Of a DNA stretch of 64,000 bases, positions 25,633 through 34,202 are shown in pieces. The stretch is from Victivallaceae bacterium (GTDB lineage: Bacteria; Verrucomicrobiota; Lentisphaeria; Victivallales; Victivallaceae). The stretch is taken from NCBI GenBank assembly GCA_028709805.1, contig JAQUTL010000003.1, positions 1 to 64,000 on the forward strand, in the 5' to 3' direction. Made by a program: the position numbers and the translations under genes. Within the stretch, counting starts at the first letter, position 1, and each line of letters begins with the position of its first letter. The notes under the pieces are model-generated. The model saw only the letters and a list, made by a program, of their open reading frames with translations. It was not told the origin of the DNA and searched no databases.

Positions 25633-26325
25633 CTATTTTATAACCTCGGCTTCACGCAGTGCGGCAATCGCCGCCGCCGCCCCGTCCGGATGGCGGAAAA
25701 CCGCGGTTCCGGCCACCATCATGTTTACGCCGGCGGCGGCCGCCGCGGCAACGGTTCCGCCGTCGATTCCGCCGTCGATTTCCAGATGCAATTTCAGACC
25801 GAGCCGGTCGGCCTCCCGACGTATCGCCGTGGCCTTGGGCAATACTTCCGGCATGAATTTCTGGCCTCCGAACCCCGGTTCAACCGACATCACCAGCACC
25901 AGATCCACCAGCGGCAGCAGCGGCATAACCGCTTCCACCGGCGTTCCCGGCTTCAGCGATACGCCGACCGCGCAGCCCAGCTTCCGCAGTTCGCGCGCGG
26001 TGTTTGCCGGATCGCGCTCCGTCTCCACATGAAACGTGACGCCGTCGGCTCCGGCGGCGACAAAGTCCGGCGCATAGCGCAGCGGCTCGGAGATCATCAG
26101 ATGCGCGTCGAAAAACATCCGTGACGCCGGACGCAGCGCTTTCACCACCAGCGCTCCGAAACTTATGTTCGGCACAAAGTGGCCGTCCATGATATCCAGA
26201 TGCAGCACCTCGGCTCCGGCTTTTTCGACCCGTTCCACCTCTTCGCTCAAATGACGGAAGTCGGCGGCCAGCAGCGACGGAGCCACGGAGATTTTATCGC
26301 GTGAAATTGAAAAAATGTCTTTCAC
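25633..26325 (-). CDS. rpe: Ribulose-phosphate 3-epimerase
   Basis: 230 residues, a complete Rpe TIM barrel. Visible are SVAPSLLAADFRHL with the first strand, HLDIMDGHFVPNISFG with the metal-binding His and catalytic Asp, FDAHLMISEP with the second metal His, and VEPGFGGQKFMPEVL for phosphate binding. It interconverts ribulose 5-phosphate and xylulose 5-phosphate in the pentose phosphate pathway. The start lies five bases after the glnS stop, so the two are probably one operon. Confidence 0.93.
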   Translation of the reverse strand: MKDIFSISRDKISVAPSLLAADFRHLSEEVERVEKAGAEVLHLDIMDGHFVPNISFGALVVKALRPASRMFFDAHLMISEPLRYAPDFVAAGADGVTFHVETERDPANTARELRKLGCAVGVSLKPGTPVEAVMPLLPLVDLVLVMSVEPGFGGQKFMPEVLPKATAIRREADRLGLKLHLEIDGGIDGGTVAAAAAAGVNMMVAGTAVFRHPDGAAAAIAALREAEVIK

Positions 26326-26330
26326 AGCCT

Positions 26331-28004
26331 TTACTCCTGAAGTTTCGCCCAGGAGTCTTTTAACGTGACCGTGCGGTTGAATACCGGACGATCGGCGGTT
26401 GCGTCGCGGTCGGCCACAAAATAGCCGATGCGTTCAAACTGCACGCTGGTGCCAACGGCGCATTTTGCCAGTTCCGGCTCGATATAACATTCGCGCACCG
26501 TCAGCGAGTCGGGATTGAGCTGGGTCAGGAAATCGACGCCGTCGGCGCCGGGATTTTCCACGTTGAACAGCCGGTCGTACAGCCGGGCTTCGCCTTTCTT
26601 CGCCTCGCGGCAGGCCACATAATGTATGGTTCCCTTGACTTTGCGGCCGTCCGGCGTGCTGCCGCCGCGCGTGGCCGGGTCATAGGTGCAGCGCAGTTCA
26701 ACGATGTTGCCGCCGGCGTCTTTTATCACCCGTTCGCATTTTATTATATAGGTGTAGCGCAGACGGACTTCGCCGCCGACCTGAAGCCGGAAAAACTTTT
26801 TCGGCGGATTCTCCATGAAGTCGGAGCGTTCGATATAGATTTCACGGCCGAACGGCACCAGACGCGTTCCGGCCGAGGCGTCCTCCGGATTGTTGACCGC
26901 CTCCATCCATTCGGTTTTGCCCTCCGGATAGTTTTCGATCACCACTTTCAGCGGATCGAGCACCGCCATGAAGCGCGGCGCTGTGGCGTTCAGCTCCTCG
27001 CGGACGCAGTATTCGAGCAGCGCCGCGTCGGTGACGCTGTTGAACTTCGTCACACCGACCGCCTGCGCGAATTTGCGCAGCGATGACGGCGTATATCCGC
27101 GGCGGCGAAGTCCGCAGATCGTTGGCATTCTGGGATCGTCCCATCCGGCGACGTATCCTTCTTTGACCAGTTGGAGCAGCTTGCGTTTGCTCATTACAGT
27201 GTATGTGAGATTCAGGCGAGAGAATTCGGTCTGTTCCGGCGGATTCTTCCAGTCCAGCGATTGAAGGACCCAGTCGTACAGCGGCCGGTGAATTTCAAAT
27301 TCCAGCGTGCAGAGCGAATGGGTGACGCCCTCAAACGCGTCTTCAAGACAGTGTGCGAAGTCGTACATCGGATAGACGCACCACTTGTCGCCCTGACGGA
27401 AATGCGAGGTATGGCGGACCCGGTAGATCACCGGATCGCGCATGTGGATATTGGGGGACGCCATGTCGATTTTCGCACGCAGCGTCCGCTCGCCGTCGGC
27501 GAATTCGCCCTTCCGCATCCGGGCGAAGAGGTCAAGGTTTTCTTCTATTGAGTTGTCGCGTCCGGGCGGATTGGCGCCGGGCTTGAACAGGTCGCCGCAG
27601 TATTCCTTCCACTCTTCCGGAGTGAGGGCGCAGACGTAGGCCTTGCCGCGTTTTATCAGTTCGACCGCGCAGTCGTACATCCGGTCGAAATAGTCGCTGG
27701 CGTAATAGAAATGGCTGCCCCAGTCGAATCCGAGCCAGTGAATGTCCTCCTGAATCGAGTCAACGTATTCGGTGTCCTCTTTTGTGGGGTTGGTGTCATC
27801 CATTCTCAGGTGGCAGACGCCGCCGAACTCCTCGGCCACGCCGAAGTCGACGCAGATGGCCTTGACGTGCCCGATATGCAGATAGCCGTTCGGCTCCGGC
27901 GGAAAGCGGGTGGTGACCTCTTTGCCGAATTTTCCGCTCTCCACGTCGCGGGCCACTTTTTCCCGAATGAAGTCGGTCTTCACCGAGCCAGGATTTTCTT
28001 CCAT
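26331..28004 (-). CDS. glnS: Glutaminyl-tRNA synthetase
   Basis: 557 residues from the ATG at 28004 (GGAG upstream); the frame is open to 28097 but the extra 31 residues are low-complexity and not part of the enzyme, and 557 matches E. coli GlnRS (554). HIGH signature is PPEPNGYLHIGHVKAI, the KMSKS counterpart is VMSKRKL, and DDTNPTKEDTEYV is the typical class I glutamyl/glutaminyl motif. Its presence means Gln-tRNA is made directly. It lies upstream of rpe. Confidence 0.95.
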   Translation of the reverse strand: MEENPGSVKTDFIREKVARDVESGKFGKEVTTRFPPEPNGYLHIGHVKAICVDFGVAEEFGGVCHLRMDDTNPTKEDTEYVDSIQEDIHWLGFDWGSHFYYASDYFDRMYDCAVELIKRGKAYVCALTPEEWKEYCGDLFKPGANPPGRDNSIEENLDLFARMRKGEFADGERTLRAKIDMASPNIHMRDPVIYRVRHTSHFRQGDKWCVYPMYDFAHCLEDAFEGVTHSLCTLEFEIHRPLYDWVLQSLDWKNPPEQTEFSRLNLTYTVMSKRKLLQLVKEGYVAGWDDPRMPTICGLRRRGYTPSSLRKFAQAVGVTKFNSVTDAALLEYCVREELNATAPRFMAVLDPLKVVIENYPEGKTEWMEAVNNPEDASAGTRLVPFGREIYIERSDFMENPPKKFFRLQVGGEVRLRYTYIIKCERVIKDAGGNIVELRCTYDPATRGGSTPDGRKVKGTIHYVACREAKKGEARLYDRLFNVENPGADGVDFLTQLNPDSLTVRECYIEPELAKCAVGTSVQFERIGYFVADRDATADRPVFNRTVTLKDSWAKLQE

Positions 28005-28151
28005 TTTCCAACGTCTCCGTTTCAGTGTTGTTTTGTTCGTCCCATAAAATACCACAATCGGTGGCTTTTTCAATTTTTTTTCCGATTTTCCCGTCAATCA
28101 TGCTGGATTTTTTTTATAAACGGGGTACATTAACCCACGTACCTCATCTGA

Positions 28152-28225
28152 GGCGTGGTTGCCGAGTGGTTAGGCAGAGGTCTGCAAAATCTCCCACACC
28201 GGTTCAATTCCGGTCCACGCCTCCA
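28152..28225 (+). tRNA. tRNA-Cys (GCA)
   Basis: The acceptor arm GGCGTGG (28152-28158) pairs fully with CCACGCC (28215-28221); a discriminator T and an encoded CCA follow. The anticodon stem GAGGT/ATCTC frames loop CTGCAAA with anticodon GCA, and the T arm is ACCGG TTCAATT CCGGT. A T-run right after the CCA serves as terminator. Confidence 0.95.
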
Positions 28226-28288
28226 TTTTTTTGTCTTTTTTCAGGATGATCGTTCCGGCGCGGAGTAGGCAATTCCGCCATATTTCAG

Positions 28289-28337
28289 AAAAACAACACC
28301 CCCACGCAACCGGTTTTCTAAACGGTCGCATGGGGGT
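28289..28337 (-). terminator. Terminator of the NrdD-like peptide gene
   Basis: A long inverted repeat (28298-28312 with 28323-28337, two mismatches) is followed on the minus strand by a T-rich tract opposite AAAAACAAC at 28289-28297. It ends the short transcript that starts near 28578. Confidence 0.65.
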
Positions 28338-28386
28338 TTGAATCATTCCGTTCCGGTCGTGTTGGCGGCCGGTCTGCGGTCAATGG

Positions 28387-28530
28387 TTATTTGCCGCAGG
28401 CGCAATGGCGGACTTCAAAAGTCTTCCGGTCGTGAAATTCTTCCTGTTTGCCGCGGTTCCAGTTGGAAACCGGACGGAAATAGCCGCAGACTCTGCTGTA
28501 AACTTCGGTTTTTTCTCCGCACTTAGCCAT
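28387..28530 (-). CDS. Free-standing NrdD glycyl-radical domain peptide
   Basis: 47 residues, ATG at 28530 behind AAAGGAG. The sequence is the C-terminal end of class III (anaerobic) ribonucleotide reductase: CGEKTEVYSRVCGYFRPV contains the RVxGY glycyl-radical motif (Gly 16), then NWNRGKQEEFHDRKTF, the family's closing segment. It is not a fragment: it has a start codon, a good ribosome site, a promoter and a terminator of its own. By analogy with GrcA/YfiD, which replaces the damaged radical end of pyruvate formate-lyase, it may repair or supply the radical domain of NrdD. Cys 4, 15, 43 and 45 could bind metal. Stand-alone copies of this segment are annotated as NrdD fragments in other anaerobes, to my knowledge. 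Confidence 0.85.
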   Translation of the reverse strand: MAKCGEKTEVYSRVCGYFRPVSNWNRGKQEEFHDRKTFEVRHCACGK

Positions 28531-28584
28531 TTTTCAATCTCCTTTATAAATTTTTTTGGGGAATCATTCCTGAATCACATCAAA

Positions 28585-28612
28585 ACAATACACCATGATA
28601 TTGGGTTGTCAA
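28585..28612 (-). promoter_or_regulatory. Promoter of the NrdD-like peptide, overlapped by an NrdR box
   Basis: On the minus strand TTGACA (28607-28612) and TATTGT (28585-28590) flank a 16-base spacer, 28591-28606, which is itself one of the two NrdR-type boxes. Transcription would begin near 28578, giving a leader of about 48 bases. Confidence 0.7.
28591..28606. promoter_or_regulatory. NrdR box, promoter-proximal
   Basis: CACCATGATATTGGGT fits the right half of the NrdR consensus (ATATwGTGT-like; 8 of 9) but has a degenerate left half. Its centre lies 31 bp from that of the stronger box, the usual NrdR pair spacing of three helix turns. Confidence 0.6.
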
Positions 28613-28621
28613 GTGGTAAAT

Positions 28622-28637
28622 CCACAATATATTGTGT
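28622..28637. promoter_or_regulatory. NrdR box, distal
   Basis: CCACAATATATTGTGT matches 15 of 16 positions of the known NrdR box (acaCwAtATaTwGtgt). NrdR is the ATP/dATP-sensing repressor of ribonucleotide reductase genes, so this ties the small gene to nucleotide reduction independently of its protein sequence. Confidence 0.8.
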
Positions 28638-28694
28638 TTTTTTACGAAAGGACTCATTTTTTTAGAAAAAAAAGTGAAAAATGCGGCAAAGATG

Positions 28695-28700
28695 CTATAT
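28695..28700 (+). promoter_or_regulatory. Possible -10 of the FAD oxidoreductase gene
   Basis: TATATT at 28695-28700 lies 31 bases before the ATG at 28731; a weak -35 GTGAAA lies 16 bases further up. The NrdR-type boxes are on the far side, so the two divergent promoters are separate. Confidence 0.4.
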
Positions 28701-28730
28701 TGAGGAAAATAAAATATGGAGAAAGAAGAT

Positions 28731-30716
28731 ATGAAATTTTTTGCAGTGCTGCTGGCCGTTGTATTGGGAGCCGGACTCGCAGCCGCTGAATATGAAGCCG
28801 ATGTGGTGGTTTACGGCGGCAGCTCTGGCGGAATGATCGCGGCGGCCGCCGCCGCGAAAGCCGGAAAGAAGGTGCTGGTGGCCGAAAGCAGCGGTCATGT
28901 CGGCGGGATGACCGCCGGCGGACTCGGACTGGTTGACATTATGCGCCGTGAAACGCTCGGCGGGTTGACGCTGGAGTTTTTCCGGCGCGCCGCCAACGTT
29001 CCGGGCGGCCGCATGTATCGGGTGACGCCGAAACTTGCCGAGACGGTTTTCCTCCGTATGGCCGGAGAGTCCGGCGTGGAGTTGCTGCTGAACCGTCGGC
29101 TGGCCGAGCAGGGCGGCGTTGAAAAGGACGGCGGCGCGATAACCGCGATCAGATTTGAGAATGGCGACCGGGCGACCGGTAAAATTTTTATCGACGCAAG
29201 TTATGAGGGGGATCTTCTGGCCGCCGCCGGCGTCAAGCATCGCGTCGGACGCGAGGCGGTTGCGGAATACGGCGAGCCTGCGGCCGGCGTCCGTCCGGCG
29301 GTTCGGCTGAAATACGGCGAGGCGAAAGACGCCGCCGGCAAACTGTGCGCCGATCTGGTCTCCGGCGAACCGGGAACCGTCGGCGCGGCGGACGGCTTGA
29401 CGCAGGCCTACAATTTCCGGCTCTGCATGACTCAGGACCGCAACAACTTCAAGGCGGTGCCGAAGCCGGAGGGATACGACCGCGGCGACTACCGCAATCT
29501 GTTGAACTGGCTCGCCTCCGACCCCGGCAAAGCCTGGCGGTTTGACAACGTGGTCTCCTATTGGGAGCTGCTCTCCGGCGGCACCAAGATCGACGCGAAC
29601 AACAACGGCGACTTTTCCACCGATTTCATCAATCACAGTCACAACTGGGCCGAAGCCTCCTATGCCGAGCGGCAGAAGATTTATGACGAACACCGCCGCT
29701 ATACGCAGGGCTTCCTTTACTTTCTGGCCAATGACTACGAGGTGCCGGAGGATTTGCGCAAAGACTGCGCATCATGGGGACTCGCCGCCGACGAGTTTGT
29801 CGATAACGACAACTGGCCGTATATGCTCTATGTCCGCGAAGCCCGGCGCATGACCGGCGAGTATGTGATGACGCAGTATGACTGTTATCAGAACAACCTC
29901 AAGGCCGACTCGATCGGCATCGGATCGTACATGCTCGACTCGCACGCGGTGAGAAAATTCGCCGCGGCCGACGGCTCCGTATATATGGAAGGGTTCATCA
30001 GCGTGTTCGACGGCAAGGTCCCGGTTCGTCCCTATGAGATACCGTACCGGGCGTTGACGCCGCGGCGCGACGACTGCTCCAATCTGCTGGCGGTGATCTG
30101 TCTTTCCGCCTCCCACGTCGCCTATTGCTCGCTGCGCATGGAGCCGGTGTTCATGACCGCCGGAGAAGCCGCCGGAACCGCCGCGGCAATGGCGGTGGAC
30201 GGCGATCTGGCGGTGCAGGATATTGATGTTGCCGCGCTCCAGAAAAAATTGACGGATGGCGGCGGAATCCTTCATTATCCGGCCAAAGGCAACATGTTTC
30301 CGCTCAGTGCCGAGCTGGACGGCTATGTGCTGGATGACCGGCAGGCGAAATTGACCGGGCGCTGGGCGCACCGCGAGGTTGGCGTGCCGATGCTTGACGG
30401 GCGTTACGCGATGGTTTACAGCAGCGTTCCGAGCACCGCCGAATATGAGTGGACGGTTCCGGAGGACGGCCGCTACACTATGGGCGTGATTCTGCCGCGG
30501 ACGGCGGACGGCAAGGTGATGCCGGTGATTTTCAAACAGAACAACCGTGAATACAAACTGAAATGCGATCTGTCGAAGGTCGGAACGCGTGAGGAGATAC
30601 TGCATCGTTTCCCCGCCAGGCAGGGTGACCGGATCACGGTGATTTTCAGCAACGGCGGCAAAGCGATCAACGCGGTGGCGGACGGAATTGTGTTCCGGAA
30701 ACAGGTCCGGCCGTAA
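28731..30716 (+). CDS. Secreted FAD-dependent oxidoreductase
   Basis: 661 residues from the ATG at 28731 (GGAGAAAG upstream), giving a clean signal peptide with AAA at about 19; an ATG five codons earlier is possible. The dinucleotide-binding motif is DVVVYGGSSGGMIAAAAAAKAGKKVLVAE, followed by GHVGGMTAGGLG, the pattern of the FAD_oxidored family (PF12831-type). The tail after about 540 is strand-rich and may be a carbohydrate-binding domain (EWTVPEDGRYTMGV). Many such exported enzymes are found in Lentisphaerota and Planctomycetes near polysaccharide genes; substrate unknown. The ABC transporter genes follow 17 bases later. Confidence 0.78.
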   Translation: MKFFAVLLAVVLGAGLAAAEYEADVVVYGGSSGGMIAAAAAAKAGKKVLVAESSGHVGGMTAGGLGLVDIMRRETLGGLTLEFFRRAANVPGGRMYRVTPKLAETVFLRMAGESGVELLLNRRLAEQGGVEKDGGAITAIRFENGDRATGKIFIDASYEGDLLAAAGVKHRVGREAVAEYGEPAAGVRPAVRLKYGEAKDAAGKLCADLVSGEPGTVGAADGLTQAYNFRLCMTQDRNNFKAVPKPEGYDRGDYRNLLNWLASDPGKAWRFDNVVSYWELLSGGTKIDANNNGDFSTDFINHSHNWAEASYAERQKIYDEHRRYTQGFLYFLANDYEVPEDLRKDCASWGLAADEFVDNDNWPYMLYVREARRMTGEYVMTQYDCYQNNLKADSIGIGSYMLDSHAVRKFAAADGSVYMEGFISVFDGKVPVRPYEIPYRALTPRRDDCSNLLAVICLSASHVAYCSLRMEPVFMTAGEAAGTAAAMAVDGDLAVQDIDVAALQKKLTDGGGILHYPAKGNMFPLSAELDGYVLDDRQAKLTGRWAHREVGVPMLDGRYAMVYSSVPSTAEYEWTVPEDGRYTMGVILPRTADGKVMPVIFKQNNREYKLKCDLSKVGTREEILHRFPARQGDRITVIFSNGGKAINAVADGIVFRKQVRP

Positions 30717-30733
30717 CCGATGGAGTTCGGGGG

Positions 30734-32209
30734 ATGGGAACAATGGATGACGGTCGGCGGAAGATTCTGCTGGATATTGACGCGTTGAAGTGCTCCTACG
30801 GCGCCGACATGGTGCTGGATGGCGTGAGCTTCAGTCTGCATGCCGGCGAGATACTCGGACTGGTCGGTGAGAACGGCGCCGGAAAATCAACGCTGGTAAA
30901 GTGCGTGATGAAACTGGTGAAACCCTGCGGCGGCAGAGTCGTGTGCGACTGTCGCGTGGCGGCGATCCATCAGGAATTCAATCTGGTGCGCGACCTGCGG
31001 GTGTATGAAAACATTTTTCTCGGCCGCGAACTGCGCGGTCGTTGCGGTCTGCTGCGGCGGAGCCGGATGCGCCGGCTGGCGGCGGTGGAACTGGAAAAAC
31101 TCGGCGCGGCGGTCGATCCTGACGCAAAGCTGACCGACCTTTCGATTTCCGAGCGGCAGATGGTGGAGATCGCCAAAGCGACCATCGTCGATTCCGCCGT
31201 TCTGATCATGGACGAGCCGAGCACGCTGTTGAATGCCGAAGAGACCGGGCGGCTGTTTGCCGTCATGCGCGGATTCCGGGATGCCGGCGGAGCGGTGATA
31301 TACATTTCGCATAAATTGGGCGAGGTGCTTGCTGTCTGCGACCGCGTGGCGGTGCTGCGCGACGGGGTTTTGGTGGATGTGTCGCCGTCCGGAGCGCTTA
31401 CGCCGGTTGAGCTGGCCGGGAAAATGGTCGGCCGCGAGCTCACTTGTCTGTTTCCGGCAAAACTGCCGCCGGCGGAGGGCGAGTGGGTGATGAAGGCGGA
31501 GGACGTGAGGGCGGGAGCGGCGGTGCGCGGCGTGTCGTTCGAGCTGCGGCGCGGCGGGATACTCGGCATCGCCGGGCTGGCCGGCTCCGGGCGCAGCGAG
31601 CTGGCGGAGACCATCTGCGGCATTCGCAGAATGACCGGTGGGACTCTGCGGCTTTTCGGGAGAGCGGTGAAGATTACTTCGGCGTCCGACGCGGCGGCGC
31701 ACGGCATCGCCTTTCTTACCGAAGACCGTCAGGAGAGCGGAATTCTGGGCGACTTCACGGTGGCGGAAAACGTCACCTTATCGTCATTGCGGCGTTATCT
31801 GAGCTGCGGCTTCATCCGGTTCGGGCGGGAAAACGCGGCGGCGGCGGACTATATCGGGAAGTTTGGCGTCAAGTGCCGCGGAACCGGCGATCTGCTCCGC
31901 AATCTTTCCGGCGGCAACCAGCAGAAGGTGGCGATCGCCAAGAATCTGGACAACCGTCCGCATGTGTTCATCTTCGACGAGCCGACCCGCGGCGTGGACG
32001 TTGCCGCGCGACGCGACATTTACGACTTTATTCACGATCTTGCCGCTTCCGGCGTCGCCTGCCTGATGATCTGCTCCGATTTGGAGGAGCTGCTCGGCAT
32101 GTGCGGCCGGGTGATGGTGATGCGTGAGGGCAGGACGGCCGGATTCCTTTCCGGCGGCGAATTGAACGAACAGGAAATCATTTATCTGGCAACCGGAGTT
32201 GAAAGATGA
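30734..32209 (+). CDS. Ribose-type sugar ABC transporter, double ATPase subunit
   Basis: 491 residues with two nucleotide-binding domains. The first has Walker A GENGAGKSTLVKC, signature LSISERQMVEIAKA and Walker B VLIMDEPSTLL. The second has the usual degenerate Walker A (GLAGSGRSELAETI), signature LSGGNQQKVAIAKNL and FIFDEPTRGVDVA. This is the RbsA/MglA/XylG pattern of monosaccharide importers. Start ATG at 30734, or 30743 three codons on. The gene overlaps the permease by four bases. The sugar is not identifiable. Confidence 0.92.
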   Translation: MGTMDDGRRKILLDIDALKCSYGADMVLDGVSFSLHAGEILGLVGENGAGKSTLVKCVMKLVKPCGGRVVCDCRVAAIHQEFNLVRDLRVYENIFLGRELRGRCGLLRRSRMRRLAAVELEKLGAAVDPDAKLTDLSISERQMVEIAKATIVDSAVLIMDEPSTLLNAEETGRLFAVMRGFRDAGGAVIYISHKLGEVLAVCDRVAVLRDGVLVDVSPSGALTPVELAGKMVGRELTCLFPAKLPPAEGEWVMKAEDVRAGAAVRGVSFELRRGGILGIAGLAGSGRSELAETICGIRRMTGGTLRLFGRAVKITSASDAAAHGIAFLTEDRQESGILGDFTVAENVTLSSLRRYLSCGFIRFGRENAAAADYIGKFGVKCRGTGDLLRNLSGGNQQKVAIAKNLDNRPHVFIFDEPTRGVDVAARRDIYDFIHDLAASGVACLMICSDLEELLGMCGRVMVMREGRTAGFLSGGELNEQEIIYLATGVER

Positions 32210-33132
32210 GAAAAATTTTCGGGGTGCTCGGCCCCTGGCTGGCATTGGCGCTGCTGTTGGCGGTATGTATGATCGGCGAAGCGTCGTTTCGCAATCCGAT
32301 GAATTATGTGATGCTTGGACGGCAGGCGGCATATACCGGGATAATCGCGCTGGGAATGACGCTGGTGATTGCGGCTGGCGGGATTGATTTGTCGGTCGGG
32401 TCGCTGTTTGCGCTTTCCGGGGTGACGGCACTGGAGCTGGCGCCGGAATTCGGCGGGTCGCCGGGCATCGGACTGCTGGCGGCTGCGGTGCTGGCGGTTG
32501 GAGCGGGGCTGCTCGGCGGAGCGGTGAACGGCGCGCTGGTGGCGGTTTGGAAGGTGCCGCCGTTCATCGCCACCTTGGGGACGATGTCGATTTTCCGGTC
32601 TCTGGGGCTGTATTTTGCCGATGCCGGACGGGTGGCGGCGGACAATCCGGCGTTCTCCCTGGTGAGCGGAGATGTGACCATCGCCATGCTGGTTGGTTTT
32701 GCGGCGCTGTTTACCGTTATGTTGAATCTCACCGCGTTCGGGCGGCACGTCTGTGCTGTGGGGTCGAACGAAAAGGTGGCGCTTTATTCCGGGATACACA
32801 CGGGACGGATCAAGTTCATGACCTATCTGCTGACCGGAGGATTGTGCGGCGTCAGCGCGATGTTGTGGTCAGCCCGGCTTAACGGCATCTCATCGTCCGG
32901 CGACGGGATGGGGTATGAGCTTGACGCGATCGCCGCGGTGATTGTCGGCGGTACTTCGATGTCAGGCGGACGGGCGTCGATGTCGGGAACACTGGCCGGA
33001 GTTCTGCTGCTGGTGACGATTTCCAGCGCGCTGGTCGCCTGGGGGGTGTCGCCCAATCTTCAGAACACGGTCAAGGGGGCGGTAATTATCATTGCAGTTT
33101 TATTTCAATATAAAAAGGGAGTCGGAAAATGA
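32206..33132 (+). CDS. Ribose-type sugar ABC transporter permease
   Basis: 308 residues, about eight to ten hydrophobic helices, and the family motifs GMTLVIAAGGIDLSVGS and the cytoplasmic EAA-like loop region VGSNEKVALYSGIHTGRIKFMTY. C-terminal region GGTSMSGGRASMSGTLAG is characteristic of RbsC-like permeases. It overlaps both neighbours by four bases and lies in the inner membrane as a homodimer with the ATPase subunit. Confidence 0.9.
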   Translation: MRKIFGVLGPWLALALLLAVCMIGEASFRNPMNYVMLGRQAAYTGIIALGMTLVIAAGGIDLSVGSLFALSGVTALELAPEFGGSPGIGLLAAAVLAVGAGLLGGAVNGALVAVWKVPPFIATLGTMSIFRSLGLYFADAGRVAADNPAFSLVSGDVTIAMLVGFAALFTVMLNLTAFGRHVCAVGSNEKVALYSGIHTGRIKFMTYLLTGGLCGVSAMLWSARLNGISSSGDGMGYELDAIAAVIVGGTSMSGGRASMSGTLAGVLLLVTISSALVAWGVSPNLQNTVKGAVIIIAVLFQYKKGVGK

Positions 33133-34082
33133 AAAAATGTCTGTTGATGGCGGCGGCGCTGCTGATTTTGTGCGGCTGCGGCGATTCCGGAGAAAAGAAG
33201 CTGAGGATTGGCATTTCAGTGCCGTCGGCCACCCACGGCTGGACCGGCGGAGTGGTGTGGAGCGCCGAGCGCGCCGAGAAGAACATTGAAGCGGCGAATC
33301 CGGATGTCGACGTGATGATCGCCACCAGCGCGAACACGGCGGCGCAGGTCGATGCGATCGAGAATCTGCTGATGCAGAACATCGATGCGCTGGTGGTGCT
33401 CAGTCAGGAGCCGGAGCCGCTGGACAATGTTTGCCGTCAGGCCAAGACGCGCGGCGTTTATCTGGTGGTGGTGTCCAATCCGCTGCCGTCCGGGGCGCAG
33501 GATGTGTTCGTCAACGGCGACAACGCGAGTTTCGGCGCCGCGGCCGGCGAAGCCATGGGGCAGGCGCTGAACGGGAAGGGCGACATTCTGGTTCTGGAGG
33601 GTTTCCTCTGTCCGATCAACACCGAACGGGTTGAGAGTTTCAAAAAAGTGCTGGCGGACAAATATCCGGGCATCCGTATTCTTGACTCCCAGCCGACCGA
33701 CTGGAATACCGAGCGCGGTCTGAAAGTCATGGAAAGTTATCTTCAGAAATACCCGAAGATCGATGGCGTTTGGGCCGGCGACGACGATGTGCTGCTCGGA
33801 GTGCTGACCGCCTATGCCGAGTCGAAACGCACCGATGTCAAGGCGATGGTCGGCGGCGGCGGCAGCAGGGCGATCGTCAGGAAGGTCATGGACAAGGATC
33901 CGGTGGTCAAGGCCACTGTCACCTATCCTCCTCAGATGGTTGAGGTCGGCGCCGCCAAAGCGCTGGATGGTCTGCGCAACGGCGGCAAGCCGGTGGGCGG
34001 CGAAGTTGAGATCATCGTCAAATCGGAGGTCGTGACTCCGGACAACGCCGCGGCGTACTACTTCCCCGATTCAAGATACTGA
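33129..34082 (+). CDS. Sugar-binding lipoprotein of the ABC transporter
   Basis: 317 residues with lipobox LILCGC (Cys near 16), so the binding protein is membrane-anchored rather than free in the periplasm. Type I periplasmic binding fold: RIGISVPSATHGWTGGV, IDALVVLSQEP, DNASFGAAAGEAMGQAL and IDGVWAGDDDVLLG, as in ribose and autoinducer-2 binding proteins. It overlaps the permease start by four bases; a hairpin follows its stop. Confidence 0.9.
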   Translation: MKKCLLMAAALLILCGCGDSGEKKLRIGISVPSATHGWTGGVVWSAERAEKNIEAANPDVDVMIATSANTAAQVDAIENLLMQNIDALVVLSQEPEPLDNVCRQAKTRGVYLVVVSNPLPSGAQDVFVNGDNASFGAAAGEAMGQALNGKGDILVLEGFLCPINTERVESFKKVLADKYPGIRILDSQPTDWNTERGLKVMESYLQKYPKIDGVWAGDDDVLLGVLTAYAESKRTDVKAMVGGGGSRAIVRKVMDKDPVVKATVTYPPQMVEVGAAKALDGLRNGGKPVGGEVEIIVKSEVVTPDNAAAYYFPDSRY

Positions 34083-34096
34083 TATCGCAGAATTTT

Positions 34097-34132
34097 CAAA
34101 CAACAGGGGCGGAATATTTCCGCCCTTGTTTG
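34097..34132 (+). terminator. Probable terminator of the ABC transporter operon
   Basis: GGGCGG/CCGCCC core with an outer CAAACAA/TTGTTTG pairing and a three-base bulge. No long T-run follows, so it is a moderate candidate. The promoter of the next gene begins inside it. Confidence 0.5.
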
Positions 34133-34157
34133 ACCTCCGGCCCCTATCCGTTATCTT
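34130..34157 (+). promoter_or_regulatory. Promoter of the zinc-ribbon membrane peptide gene
   Basis: TTGACC (34130-34135), 16 bases, TATCTT (34152-34157). A plausible sigma-70 promoter about 46 bases before the ATG at 34203. Confidence 0.5.
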
Positions 34158-34202
34158 ACCATAAGCATCTGAGTTTCATCAAAAACTTCAAGGAGGCGAA
34201 TC

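Noticed and set aside
28405-28665. 86-residue plus-strand ORF in the tRNA-oxidoreductase gap
   Set aside because: It lies opposite the NrdD-like peptide and crosses the NrdR boxes; no ribosome site.
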